DNA of 36,445 nt from Solirubrobacteraceae bacterium (GTDB taxonomy: Bacteria > Actinomycetota > Thermoleophilia > Solirubrobacterales > Solirubrobacteraceae): positions 1 to 36,445 of the forward strand of contig JAUYGN010000008.1 in NCBI GenBank assembly GCA_030690545.1, read 5' to 3'. The notes below the pieces were generated by a model. The model was not told the DNA's origin, did no database searches, and saw only the letters and a program-made list of their open reading frames with translations. The position numbers and the translations under genes were made by a program. Below are positions 1 through 7,903 of this stretch, one piece after another. The number at the start of each line of letters is the position of its first letter. The first letter of the stretch is position 1.

Positions 1-850
1 GGTTCGGGTGCTCGGTATCGATGAGACACGCCGCGGGCGGCCGCGCTGGAGTAAAGATCCAATCAGCGGGAAGTGGCTGAAACTGGACACGTTCGAGACG
101 AACTTCTTCGATCTCGACGGTGATGGTGGCCTGCTCGGTCAAGCTTCCGGCCGCACGAAACAGTCAGTCATCGCATGGCTGGATGCCCGCGGCCAGGAGT
201 GGAAGGACAGCGTGCGGGTGGTGGCGATCGACCCGTCGGCGACGTATCGGGCCGCTATCCAGCAAGCGCTACCCAACGCGATCATCGTCGCTGATCATTT
301 TCATTTGGTGATGCTGGCGAACAAGATGATCACCGGCGTGCGCCAGCGGGTAGTCCGGGAAACCCGCGGCCGTCGCGGTCTTGCCACCGATCCGATCTGG
401 GCCGGGCGACGTCGCCTGCTGCGCGGCCGCGAAACCCTGTCGGAGCAGGCTTTCGCCGCCATGTGGAACGGGCTGATCGAGCACGATCCGACCAACCAGA
501 TCCTGACCGCGTGGATCGCCAAGGAAGAACTACGGGCACTGTTCGCCACGGCACGCACCGGTGGGCAGCGCCACGATATCGCCCACCGCCTCGACCGCTT
601 CTACTCCTGGTGCGCCGGACCGGGAGCGGACATCCCGGAAGTGCAGCGTCTGGCTGGCACGATCGATGCCTGGTGGCCGCAGATCCTGGCGTTCCTCCAA
701 ACTGGGATCACCAACGCCGCGACCGAAGGCGGCAACCATCTGATCAAAGACGCCGCACGGGTCGCCTTTGGCTTTCGCAACCTGGAAAACCAGCGACGAC
801 GAGTACGGTGGGCATGCACGCGCCGCCAGCGACTGGCAGCCACGGGATGA
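1..850 (+). CDS. ISL3-family transposase, 5' truncated by window edge
   Basis: DDE transposase of the ISL3 family, catalysing cut-and-paste or replicative movement of its insertion sequence. The frame is open to the left edge, so the start (N-terminal zinc finger and helix-turn-helix) lies outside. Visible catalytic signature: the first Asp in LGIDE at the left edge; the second Asp in VAIDPS followed by a Tyr-Arg and, about 25 residues on, VADHFH; and the final Glu in NAATEGGNHLIK followed by the family hallmark GFRNLENQRRR near the C-terminus. About 283 residues are visible of a usual 400-440. Stop TGA at 848-850. The element's right inverted repeat follows at 860-879. No frameshift is visible, so the enzyme may be intact beyond the window. 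Confidence 0.93.
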   Translation, partial: VRVLGIDETRRGRPRWSKDPISGKWLKLDTFETNFFDLDGDGGLLGQASGRTKQSVIAWLDARGQEWKDSVRVVAIDPSATYRAAIQQALPNAIIVADHFHLVMLANKMITGVRQRVVRETRGRRGLATDPIWAGRRRLLRGRETLSEQAFAAMWNGLIEHDPTNQILTAWIAKEELRALFATARTGGQRHDIAHRLDRFYSWCAGPGADIPEVQRLAGTIDAWWPQILAFLQTGITNAATEGGNHLIKDAARVAFGFRNLENQRRRVRWACTRRQRLAATG

Positions 851-859
851 AGATCAATC

Positions 860-879
860 CCCCTTAACTTCGAAGAGCC
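860..879 (+). repeat. Right terminal inverted repeat of the ISL3 element
   Basis: Ten bases after the transposase stop lies a sequence whose reverse complement begins GGCTCTTCGAAGTTAA, the typical ISL3-family terminus (GGCTCTTC...). The following 8 bp, AGTTAACT (880-887), would be the target-site duplication, which ISL3 elements usually make at 8 bp. The left end is outside the window, so the duplication cannot be confirmed here. Confidence 0.75.
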
Positions 880-887
880 AGTTAACT

Positions 888-1607
888 TATGACCAGGCAT
901 TGGCGTTGTCCGGTCATCAAGTCACCGCATGCCAGATAACCATTGCGCCCGCGCAGGGTGAGCCGAAAGTCACTACTATCCCGGGTGCCGTGACGGCTGA
1001 GCCACAGTTCGCGGAGGGCGTGGCGATGGACCGACCCCGGCCCCCAGGGTGTGACACGGTCGCAAGGAGCACGGTCTTGTTCTTCGTCGTAGATGGTTCG
1101 CTGGTCGAGGCCCGTCTATGTGGCACCAGCGATCAGTCGTAAGTCATGGGCGTTGGTGTCGCGCGACGTCCTGGCCAGTGTGCGCGGCACGTCGATGCGG
1201 AGCACGGTCAGGGTCTCGGGCAGGCGGGGGCCGGTCAGCATCCGCCTGCCGTCGAGCGCCCTATCCCCGTTGCGGCTATCACCTCGTCGAGGATCCTGCT
1301 CTTGTCCGGCTTCGACGCTTTCGCGTACCCGGTCCGGAGCTTGTTGGCCACATGTCGCCTCGCGGCCATGTCGATCTTGCCTTCCACGTCAGGCAAGCCT
1401 GCCCCCGCCAGGAGACAACACGCGCTCAAAGGAGCTGAGGCACGCCGGTCCGTTGACTCTCCCGTTGCCCATCCGAGTACTTGAATCATTGAATCCCGAG
1501 GTGGGGTTCAGTCCCCTCCTCCATCTGACCCCCGGGGAGCGAGGAATCGATCCCCGCATCATCTTTCGGGGAAGGCCGGTCGGCCTTCTCGCGGGGGGGG
1601 GGAGCGG
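888..1607. other. About 700 bp of non-coding or degraded insertion-sequence DNA
   Basis: No convincing intact gene lies here. Open frames on both strands lack family motifs and have poor ribosome-binding sites. The recognisable content is a degraded minus-strand transposase N-terminus (1112-1369, listed separately). The stretch ends in a run of ten Gs at 1593-1602 just before a small ORF. It lies between the ISL3 element and the beta-oxidation operon and looks like an insertion hot spot. Confidence 0.5.
1112..1369 (-). pseudogene. Degraded transposase/integrase N-terminus
   Basis: On the minus strand from an ATG at 1369 the frame reads MAARRHVANKLRTGYAKAS, then KPDKSRILDEVIAATGIGRSTA. This pattern (Tyr-x-x-Ala, Lys-x-x-ILDEV, TG-x-x-R-x-x-ARR-x-L) is the N-terminal helical region of a group of actinobacterial integrase-core transposases. 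Near 1245 the expected continuation ARRMLTGP is found only after a change of frame, and the shifted frame stops near 1112. No integrase core follows. I read it as a frameshifted, truncated relic. The family assignment rests on motif memory and is tentative. Confidence 0.4.
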
Positions 1608-1817
1608 ATGAACGAGACGGTTGTCTACGCTTCCGTCAAGCCGAACGAGGAGAGGCTCAAGAACTGGCTGGGGACCTTCGTCGATCGTCAGCCGTTCGTG
1701 AAAGTCAAGATCCGGGAGTTCCGGACTCGCGCCCAACGCCGCGTTTCAAGCCCCCAGCCCGCCTCCCCGATGATCTTGTTGCGAAAACGGCCAAATGTGG
1801 CCGGTTTCGCGTTCTGA
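1608..1817 (+). CDS. Small hypothetical ORF ending inside a palindromic repeat
   Basis: ATG at 1608 is preceded by GGAG at a reasonable distance. The product starts MNETVVYASVKPNEERLKNW and has a hydrophilic N-terminal half. From about residue 54 on the codons come from the 70-bp inverted-repeat element at 1772-1841, which supplies the last residues and the stop (1815-1817). The ORF may therefore be a gene truncated by that element, or chance coding. No family is recognised. Confidence 0.25.
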   Translation: MNETVVYASVKPNEERLKNWLGTFVDRQPFVKVKIREFRTRAQRRVSSPQPASPMILLRKRPNVAGFAF

Positions 1818-1841
1818 AGTGGCCGGAAGCGCTACAAGATC
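1772..1841. repeat. 70-bp MITE-like element with terminal inverted repeats, copy 1
   Basis: The ends are inverted copies: GATCTTGTTGCG at the left and CGCTACAAGATC at the right, with a second matched block (CGGCCA/TGGCCG) inside each end. The interior contains a hairpin, GCGAAAACGGCC paired with GGCCGGTTTCGC around AAATGT. A related copy, at least its left half, starts at 16502. It has no coding capacity and is probably a non-autonomous element or a structured intergenic repeat. Confidence 0.65.
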
Positions 1842-1979
1842 GCCGAAAGGCGTGACGCACGCCCCCGGGCGGACCGGGTCGGGCGAGGCGCGGAACAATC
1901 CTTCAAGGTGACACGGACCCGGGCCCGGATCCGAGCTCCGGCACCTGACCCGCCCGGACCGCAAACGAGGGAGGACCAC

Positions 1980-2111
1980 GTGGCGAACATCGCGGAGACC
2001 ACGAACTCGGAGCACGCGGCTCAGCGTGAGAGGCCCGCCAGCCCCAAAGGCGCGGCCGCCTTCGCCGAGAAGCGTCCGGCGGACTTCGCCCAAAACGTCC
2101 ACCGGCACTGA
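1980..2111 (+). CDS. Possible small leader protein (43 aa) before the acyl-CoA dehydrogenase
   Basis: GTG at 1980 has a good Shine-Dalgarno (GAGGGAGG, about 6 nt upstream) and gives a hydrophilic 43-residue product beginning MANIAETTNSEHAAQ and ending NVHRH before TGA at 2109-2111. The stop lies 13 nt before the ATG of the dehydrogenase at 2125, which has no ribosome-binding site of its own, so translational coupling is plausible. No family is recognised. It could also be a remnant of a longer gene. Confidence 0.4.
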   Translation: MANIAETTNSEHAAQRERPASPKGAAAFAEKRPADFAQNVHRH

Positions 2112-2124
2112 CGGGCGCGACGAC

Positions 2125-3270
2125 ATGGACTTCAGCTTCGACGCCGACACCGAGAGCTACCGCCAACACCTGAGGCGCTGGGCCACGGCCACCCTCGCGC
2201 CTCACTACCAAGCCGACGACAAGGCCGCCCGCCTGCGCCCGGACCTCGTGCCGTCAATGGCCGAGATGGGCCTGACGGGTCTGCGCATCCCCGAGGAGTA
2301 CGGAGGCCAAGGCGCCACCGCGATCACTGCCGGGATGGCGAACGAAGAGGTGGGCCGCGCCGACTTCAACGCCACCTACGTCATCATCAACACCGCGCTC
2401 GTAGGCGACATCCTCGTACGCAACGCCTCGCCGGACCAGTGCCACCGCTGGCTGCCCGGCATCGCCGACGGCTCCCAGATCCCCTGCCTGTGCGTCACTG
2501 AACCCGAGCACGGCAGCGACGCCGCGACCCTAGAACTCAAGGCCATCGGCGACGGCGACGACTGGCTGCTCAACGGCGAGAAGACGTCGATCACGCTCGG
2601 CCTCAACTCCCACCGCGGCCTGGTCCTGGCCCGCACCGGCGGCCCGGGCGCGCGCGGCGTCAGCGCCTTCTACGTCGACCTGACCGACGAGACCATCGCC
2701 CGGTCCGGATTCGACGACCTCGGCGGACGCTCGATCGGAAGGGCCTCACTGCACTTCGACAACACGCGTGTCACTCGCGACGAACTCATCGGAGAAGTCG
2801 GCGGCGGATTCGCCTCGGTCATGCAGGGCTTCGACTACTCGCGCGCGATCATCGGCATGGGGTGCCTGGGTGCCGCGCAGATCTCCCTTGAGGAGACCCT
2901 GCAGTGGGCCCGCGACCGCGAGGCGTTCGGCGGTCCGATCGGCAAGCTCCAGGGCGTCGCGTTCCCGCTCGCCGAATGCGCCACGTATCTGCGAGGCGCC
3001 AGGCACGTGTGCCTCGAAGCCCTTTGGAAGAAGGACAACGACCTCGACCACAGCGCCGAAGCAGCCATGGCAAAGTTCTGGGCGCCGAAGCTCGCCGCCG
3101 AGGTCATCCACCGATGCCTGCTGACGTTCGGCCACGTCGGCTACTCCGCGGAGAGCCCGCTAGGCCAGCGCCTGCGCGACGTCATCGGCCTGGAGATCGG
3201 CGACGGCACCGAGCAGGTGTCCAAGCTCGTCATCGCGCGCAGCCTCCTGGGCCGCGCCTACGCTCCCTGA
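2125..3270 (+). CDS. Acyl-CoA dehydrogenase, AliB-like (cyclohexanecarboxyl-CoA dehydrogenase-like)
   Basis: FAD-dependent alpha,beta-dehydrogenation of an acyl-CoA, passing electrons to ETF. The 381-residue product has the full three-domain fold: N-terminal helices with IPEEYGG near residue 55, the middle beta-domain with VTEPEHGSDAATL near 130, and the C-terminal helical domain with DREAFGGPIGKLQ near 270. The C-terminal loop reads IGDGTEQVSKLVIAR instead of the common YEGTSEIQ. That IGDGT form is known from alicyclic enzymes such as AliB and BadJ, which is the basis for the substrate guess. I chose ATG 2125 (MDFSFDADTE) because it fits family N-termini. An upstream in-frame ATG at 2026 would overlap the small ORF. 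First large gene of a five-enzyme operon. The dehydrogenase call is firm; the substrate is inference. Confidence 0.9.
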   Translation: MDFSFDADTESYRQHLRRWATATLAPHYQADDKAARLRPDLVPSMAEMGLTGLRIPEEYGGQGATAITAGMANEEVGRADFNATYVIINTALVGDILVRNASPDQCHRWLPGIADGSQIPCLCVTEPEHGSDAATLELKAIGDGDDWLLNGEKTSITLGLNSHRGLVLARTGGPGARGVSAFYVDLTDETIARSGFDDLGGRSIGRASLHFDNTRVTRDELIGEVGGGFASVMQGFDYSRAIIGMGCLGAAQISLEETLQWARDREAFGGPIGKLQGVAFPLAECATYLRGARHVCLEALWKKDNDLDHSAEAAMAKFWAPKLAAEVIHRCLLTFGHVGYSAESPLGQRLRDVIGLEIGDGTEQVSKLVIARSLLGRAYAP

Positions 3271-3344
3271 GTGCCACTAGAGAGCCGAGTAATGCTAGAA
3301 ACGACGCCCTTCTATGCTGATCCCAACTAGCGGAAGGACCAATC

Positions 3345-4544
3345 GTGAGCGTTGCGTACTTCGTGTCTGGGCTGCGCACACCGTTCGGGCGCTACGGTGG
3401 TGACCTCGCGGCGGTGCGCCCTGACGACCTGGCGGCCGGCGTAGTCCGTGCCCTGATCGCCAGCCAGCCGAGCGTCGGCTGGGGCCTCCTGGACGACGTG
3501 ATCATCGGCTGCGCCAACCAGGCTGGCGAAGACTGCCGAAACGTGGCGCGCATGACGGTGCTGCTGTCCGGCCTGCCCGTCGAGATACCGGGCATGACCG
3601 TCAACCGGCTGTGCGCGTCGAGCCTGGACGCGATCAACCTGGCCGCGCGCTCGATCAAGGCTGGCGACGCGGACCTCGTCATCGCCGGGGGAGTCGAGTC
3701 GATGACCCGCGCGCCATTCGTAACGCCGAAGTCCGCGACAGCGTGGGGCCGCACCGCCGAGCTGTTCGACACGACAATCGGCGCGCGCTTCGTCAACCCC
3801 GCCATCGAGAGCCAGTTCGGCACCCACTCGATGCCTCAGACCGCGCAGATCGTCGCCGACGAGTTCTCCGTATCCCGCGAGGACCAGGACGCTTTCGCGT
3901 TGCGGTCCCAGCAGCGGGCCGCGGCCTCCATCGCACGCGGACGCCTGGCTCGGGAGATCTCGCCGGTCGAGGTGCCCGTGCGCAAGGGACCGCCGACCAT
4001 CGTTGACACTGACCAGCATCCGCGAGCGATCACCGCCGAGAAGCTCGCGGCCCTGAAGCCCCTGTTCCCCGGCGGCAGCGTCACCGCGGGCAACGCTTCG
4101 GGCGTCAACGACGGTGCGGTCGCCGTGCTCGTCGCCTCCGAGCGAGCGGTGCGGACCTACGGCCTGACGCCGCTGGCCCGGATCACGTCCGGTGTCGCGA
4201 CGGGCGTGCCACCTCGGACCATGGGCATGGGGCCGGAGTCGGCGACGAAGTACCTGCTCGAGCGCAACAAGCTGACGATCGGCGACATCGACGTCATCGA
4301 GCTGAATGAGGCGTTCGCGTCCCAGTGTTTGGCGGTGCTGCGCGGCCTCGGTCTGCCCGACGATGCCGAGCACGTCAACCCGACCGGCGGGGCGATAGCC
4401 CTCGGTCATCCTCTCGGCGCTAGCGGCGCGCGGCTGGCGCTGACGGCGGTGACCGAGATGTCGGACCGAGGTGCTCGCCGGGCTGTCGCAACCATGTGCG
4501 TCGGAGTCGGGCAAGGCGTCGCCATCCTGTTCGAGGCGCCATGA
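3345..4544 (+). CDS. Acetyl-CoA acyltransferase (thiolase, beta-ketoadipyl-CoA thiolase-like)
   Basis: Degradative thiolase that cleaves a 3-oxoacyl-CoA with CoA to acetyl-CoA and a shortened acyl-CoA. All catalytic residues are present in 399 residues: nucleophilic Cys90 in NRLCASSLDA, His355 in GHPLGASGAR and Cys385 in MCVGVGQG, plus NEAFASQ. The VNPTGGAIALGHPLG block resembles PcaF-type thiolases. GTG start at 3345 is preceded by GGAAGGA (3331-3337). The 74-bp gap upstream could hold a promoter, though no clear boxes are visible. The stop overlaps the next start (ATGA at 4541-4544), so translation is coupled to the 3-hydroxyacyl-CoA dehydrogenase. Confidence 0.93.
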   Translation: MSVAYFVSGLRTPFGRYGGDLAAVRPDDLAAGVVRALIASQPSVGWGLLDDVIIGCANQAGEDCRNVARMTVLLSGLPVEIPGMTVNRLCASSLDAINLAARSIKAGDADLVIAGGVESMTRAPFVTPKSATAWGRTAELFDTTIGARFVNPAIESQFGTHSMPQTAQIVADEFSVSREDQDAFALRSQQRAAASIARGRLAREISPVEVPVRKGPPTIVDTDQHPRAITAEKLAALKPLFPGGSVTAGNASGVNDGAVAVLVASERAVRTYGLTPLARITSGVATGVPPRTMGMGPESATKYLLERNKLTIGDIDVIELNEAFASQCLAVLRGLGLPDDAEHVNPTGGAIALGHPLGASGARLALTAVTEMSDRGARRAVATMCVGVGQGVAILFEAP

Positions 4545-5464
4545 TGGCGGCTGACCCGGGGGCGGCCGAGTCGCCACCGGCGGACCGCGACGTCTTCCCC
4601 AGCGTCCTAGTCATCGGAGCCGGGACCATGGGCGCCCAGATCGCCATGGTCGTAGCCCTGTCCGGTCGCACTGTCTGCGTGACTGACATCGCCGCCGACG
4701 CACTGGACCGAGCCCGCGCAGAGCTCGACAGCCGGATGCGAGCCCGCGTGGACAAAGGGCGCCTGACCCAAGAGCAACTCGACGACGCGTTCGCCCGGCT
4801 AACCACCACGACCGACCTAGCCGCCGCCGCCAGCGACGTCGACCTGGTCATCGAGGCCGTCGTCGAAAGGCTCGAAGCCAAACGCGCGCTCTTCGCCGAA
4901 CTGGACTCGCTGTGCCCGACAGCCACAGTCTTCGCGAGCAACTCGTCGAGCTTCATGCCGTCGCAGATGGCGGACGCCCGGCCCGACCGGTTCATCAACC
5001 TGCACTTCTTCAACCCCGCCCTGGTGATGCGCTGCGTCGAAGTGATTCGAGCCCCGTCCACCGCGCAGCAAACCGTCGACGCCGCCGTGGCGTTCGTGCG
5101 CGACATCGGCAAAGAGCCCGTCCTTCTGGACAAGGAGATCCCCGGGTTCATCGCCAACCGGATACTCAACGCCGTCCGCGACGAGGCGGTCTCGCTGATG
5201 GAGAACGGCGTCGCGTCCGTCAGCCAGATAGACCTGGCCTGCCGAACCGCCTTGGGATATCCGATGGGGCCTTTCGAGCTGATGGACCTCACCGGGATCG
5301 ACATCGGTTACTTGATCAAGAAGGCGCGCTTCGAGGCCACCGGCGACCCGGCTGACGCGCCCGCCCGCAGCATGAGCGAGCTCGTGGCGGCCGGTCACTT
5401 GGGACGCAAGACAGGCCGTGGCTGGTACATGTACGAAAACGGCGAGAAGGTGGGAGAAGCCTGA
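4541..5464 (+). CDS. 3-hydroxyacyl-CoA dehydrogenase (3-hydroxybutyryl-CoA dehydrogenase type)
   Basis: NAD-dependent oxidation of 3-hydroxyacyl-CoA to 3-oxoacyl-CoA, the step before the thiolase encoded just upstream. The 307-residue product has a Rossmann GAGTMGAQIA near residue 27, the catalytic His in NLHFFNPALVMRCVEV, the IPGFIANRI hinge, and the C-terminal helical domain with GYPMGPFELMDLTGID ending in GRKTGRGWYMY. The length is that of the single-domain HBD/PaaH type, not the FadB fusion. ATG at 4541 (followed by a second ATG) overlaps the thiolase stop by 4 nt, and its TGA (5462-5464) shares a base with the next ATG. No enoyl-CoA hydratase gene lies in this operon, so that step must be supplied elsewhere. 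Confidence 0.93.
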   Translation: MMAADPGAAESPPADRDVFPSVLVIGAGTMGAQIAMVVALSGRTVCVTDIAADALDRARAELDSRMRARVDKGRLTQEQLDDAFARLTTTTDLAAAASDVDLVIEAVVERLEAKRALFAELDSLCPTATVFASNSSSFMPSQMADARPDRFINLHFFNPALVMRCVEVIRAPSTAQQTVDAAVAFVRDIGKEPVLLDKEIPGFIANRILNAVRDEAVSLMENGVASVSQIDLACRTALGYPMGPFELMDLTGIDIGYLIKKARFEATGDPADAPARSMSELVAAGHLGRKTGRGWYMYENGEKVGEA

Positions 5465-6615
5465 TGGACCTGACCCTGACCGACGAGCAGCTCAGCTTCC
5501 AGAAGCTGGCGCGGGAGTTCCTGGACCGGGAGGTCGTGCCTCACCGCATGGAGTGGGACCGCGCCGAATCCGTCGACCCGGCGATCGTGCCCAAGCTAGC
5601 CGAGCTGGGGTTCTTCGGCCTGACGATCCCCGAGGAATACGGCGGCGTCGCTGGCGACTACATCACCTACTGCCTCGGCATGGAGGAACTCGGCCGCGCC
5701 GACTCTTCCGTGCGCGGCATCGTGTCGGTGTCGATGGGCCTGGTCGGAAAGCCGATCCTCGGCTTCGGCACCGAGGAGCAGAAGCAGGACTGGCTGCGGC
5801 GAATCGCCACCGGCACGGCGACGGGATGCTTCGCTTTGACCGAGCCGGACATAGGATCCGACGCCAGCAACCTGACGACCAAGGCCGTGCGGCAGGGCGA
5901 CGAATACGTCATCGACGGGCAGAAGATCTTCATCACGAACGGCACTTGGGCCGACGTGTGCGTGGTGTTCGCCCGCACCGGCGGCCCCGGCCCGAAGGGC
6001 ATCTCCGCGTTCCTCGTTCCCACCGACACCCCCGGGTTCGAGCGCCGCGAGATCAAGGGCAAGCTCGGCCTGCGGGGACAGGCGACGTGCGAGATATTCC
6101 TGACCGGAGTGCGGGTCCCGGCGTCGGCGATGCTCGGCCAGGAGGGCCAAGGCTTCAAGATCGCGATGTACTCCCTGGACCGTGGCAGGGTTTCGATGGC
6201 AGCCGGATGTGTTGGGATCATCTGCGGCTGCCTCGACGCTGTCGTCGCGTACTCCAAGGAGCGTCACCAGTTCGGCCGGCCGTTGGCGTCGTTCCAGATG
6301 ATCCAGGACATGATCGCCGAGATGTCCGTCGACGCCGACGCTGCCCGGCTGCTCGCCTGGCGCGCGGCGGATCTGCTGCAACGCGGCGAGCCGTTCGGCG
6401 TCGAGGCGTCGAAGGCGAAGTACTTCGCGTCGGAAGCGGCCGTTCGCGCTTCGAATCTGGCGATCCAGGCGTTCGGCGGCTACGGCTACATCGACGAGTA
6501 CCCGGTGGCGAAGTTCATGCGCGACGCACGGGTCACGACACTGTACGAAGGCACGTCGCAGATCCAGAAGCTGCTCATCGGGCGCGCCGAGACCGGCGTC
6601 AGCGCTTTCGTGTGA
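5464..6615 (+). CDS. Acyl-CoA dehydrogenase (short/branched-chain type)
   Basis: FAD enzyme of 383 residues with family blocks in order: LTDEQLSFQKLAREF, IPEEYGG, ALTEPDIGSDAS near residue 125, KIFITNG, KLGLRGQATCEIFL, RHQFGRPLASFQMIQ, FGGYGYIDEYPV, and the catalytic Glu in LYEGTSQIQKLLIG near residue 362. This is the standard SCAD/BCAD layout. Its start overlaps the upstream stop (TGATG), so it is translated as part of the same operon. Lying next to glutaryl-CoA dehydrogenase and the AliB-like enzyme, it may act on a medium dicarboxylyl-CoA or short branched substrate. That is inference from context only. Confidence 0.92.
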   Translation: MDLTLTDEQLSFQKLAREFLDREVVPHRMEWDRAESVDPAIVPKLAELGFFGLTIPEEYGGVAGDYITYCLGMEELGRADSSVRGIVSVSMGLVGKPILGFGTEEQKQDWLRRIATGTATGCFALTEPDIGSDASNLTTKAVRQGDEYVIDGQKIFITNGTWADVCVVFARTGGPGPKGISAFLVPTDTPGFERREIKGKLGLRGQATCEIFLTGVRVPASAMLGQEGQGFKIAMYSLDRGRVSMAAGCVGIICGCLDAVVAYSKERHQFGRPLASFQMIQDMIAEMSVDADAARLLAWRAADLLQRGEPFGVEASKAKYFASEAAVRASNLAIQAFGGYGYIDEYPVAKFMRDARVTTLYEGTSQIQKLLIGRAETGVSAFV

Positions 6616-6643
6616 AAGCGGCCCTCGTCTGAAAGGACAACCC

Positions 6644-7816
6644 ATGGCAACGCAGCAGACCCCGCTCGGGCTCCTCGCGACCGACAGCCTGCTCAGCTCC
6701 GAGGACCGCGACATGCGCGACACCGTGCGCAAGGCCCTCGACCGCTCGGTGCGGCCGCACCTCGCCGAGTGGTTCGAGGCTGGCTCGGTGCCTGCCCGCG
6801 AGCTGATGCGTCAGTTCGGAGATCTCGGCCTGCTCGGGATGCACCTGGACGGCTACGGCTGCGCTGGCACGAGTGCCACCGCGTACGGCCTGGCCTGCAT
6901 GGAGCTTGAGGCCGCCGACTCCGGCATCCGCTCGCTGGTGTCGGTGCAGGGATCTCTTGCGATGTTCGCGATCTGGCGCTGGGGCAGCGAGGACCAGAAA
7001 CTTCAGTGGCTGCCGCAGATGGCCGCCGGGGAGCTAATCGGCTGTTTCGGCCTGACCGAGCCCGACTTCGGTTCCAACCCCGGCGGGATGCGCACGTTCG
7101 CCCGGCGCGACGGCGACGACTGGGTGCTGAACGGCACGAAGATGTGGATCACCAACGGGTCGGTCGCCGACGTCGCCATCGTGTGGGCGGCGACCGACGA
7201 CGGGATCCGGGGCTTCATCGTGCCGACGGATGCGCCGGGGTTCTCCGCGCCGGGCATCAAGGGCAAGCTGTCATTGCGCGCGTCGGTGACGTCGGAGCTG
7301 GTCTTCGATGACGTCCGGCTGCCTTCGTCCGCCCTATTGCCCGAGGCGAGGGGACTGTCGGGGCCGCTGTCGTGTCTGAACGAGGCGCGGTTCGGGATCG
7401 CTTTCGGCGCTTTGGGCGCCGCCCGGGATTGCCTCGAGGTGACGATCGCGTACGTGGGCGACAGGCAGATGTTCGACCGGCCTCTGGCGGCGTACCAGAT
7501 CACTCAGACCAAACTCGCCGACATGACGGTCGAGCTGGGCAAGGGGATGCTCCTGGCGTTGCACCTCGGTCGGCTCAAGGACGCTCACGCTGTGCGGCCG
7601 GAGCAGATCAGCATCGGCAAGCTCAACAACACGCGTGAGGCGATCGCGATCGCGCGGGAATGCCGCACGCTGCTCGGCGCCAACGGGATCACGCTGGCTT
7701 ACTCGGTCATGCGGCACGCCAACAACCTGGAGTCGGTGCTGACGTATGAGGGCACATCCGAGGTTCACCAGCTCGTCATCGGCCAGGCCCTGACGGGGAT
7801 CTCCGCCTTCCGCTAG
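6644..7816 (+). CDS. gcdH: Glutaryl-CoA dehydrogenase
   Basis: Oxidative decarboxylation of glutaryl-CoA to crotonyl-CoA and CO2. The 390-residue protein carries GCDH hallmarks: RSLVSVQGSLAMFAI near residue 93 (the Arg in this segment binds the substrate gamma-carboxylate in characterised enzymes), EPDFGSNPGGMRT, KLSLRASVTSELVFDDVRLP, and the C-terminus TYEGTSEVHQLVIGQALTG. The ATG is preceded by AAAGGA (6631-6636) and lies 28 nt after the previous gene, so it probably belongs to the operon. Crotonyl-CoA is hydrated and then oxidised and cleaved by enzymes like the two upstream. The call is strong by motif; whether the pathway is for lysine, tryptophan, aromatic or alicyclic acids is open. 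Confidence 0.88.
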   Translation: MATQQTPLGLLATDSLLSSEDRDMRDTVRKALDRSVRPHLAEWFEAGSVPARELMRQFGDLGLLGMHLDGYGCAGTSATAYGLACMELEAADSGIRSLVSVQGSLAMFAIWRWGSEDQKLQWLPQMAAGELIGCFGLTEPDFGSNPGGMRTFARRDGDDWVLNGTKMWITNGSVADVAIVWAATDDGIRGFIVPTDAPGFSAPGIKGKLSLRASVTSELVFDDVRLPSSALLPEARGLSGPLSCLNEARFGIAFGALGAARDCLEVTIAYVGDRQMFDRPLAAYQITQTKLADMTVELGKGMLLALHLGRLKDAHAVRPEQISIGKLNNTREAIAIARECRTLLGANGITLAYSVMRHANNLESVLTYEGTSEVHQLVIGQALTGISAFR

Positions 7817-7891
7817 CGGTTGCGCCCGCTCCCGCCGGACGCGCGGATCTCTCGTGTGCAGCGTGTTGTCTCCGATGAGCGCGCCAGTGGG

Positions 7892-7897
7892 TAATCA
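7892..7897 (+). promoter_or_regulatory. Probable -10 element for leaderless pafB-like transcript
   Basis: TAATCA lies 6 nt before the ATG at 7904, the spacing expected when transcription starts at or next to the start codon. No Shine-Dalgarno is present between them. Confidence 0.45.
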
Positions 7898-7903
7898 TGG
7901 GGC

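Noticed and set aside
1093-1611. 172-codon plus-strand frame after the ISL3 element
   Set aside because: Ser/Arg/Pro-rich with no motif or ribosome-binding site; the opposite strand contains the transposase-like remnant.
3327-4577. Long minus-strand open frame opposite the thiolase gene
   Set aside because: It is the mirror frame of a high-GC gene: Arg/Gly/His-rich, without family motifs, and the plus-strand thiolase has all catalytic residues.
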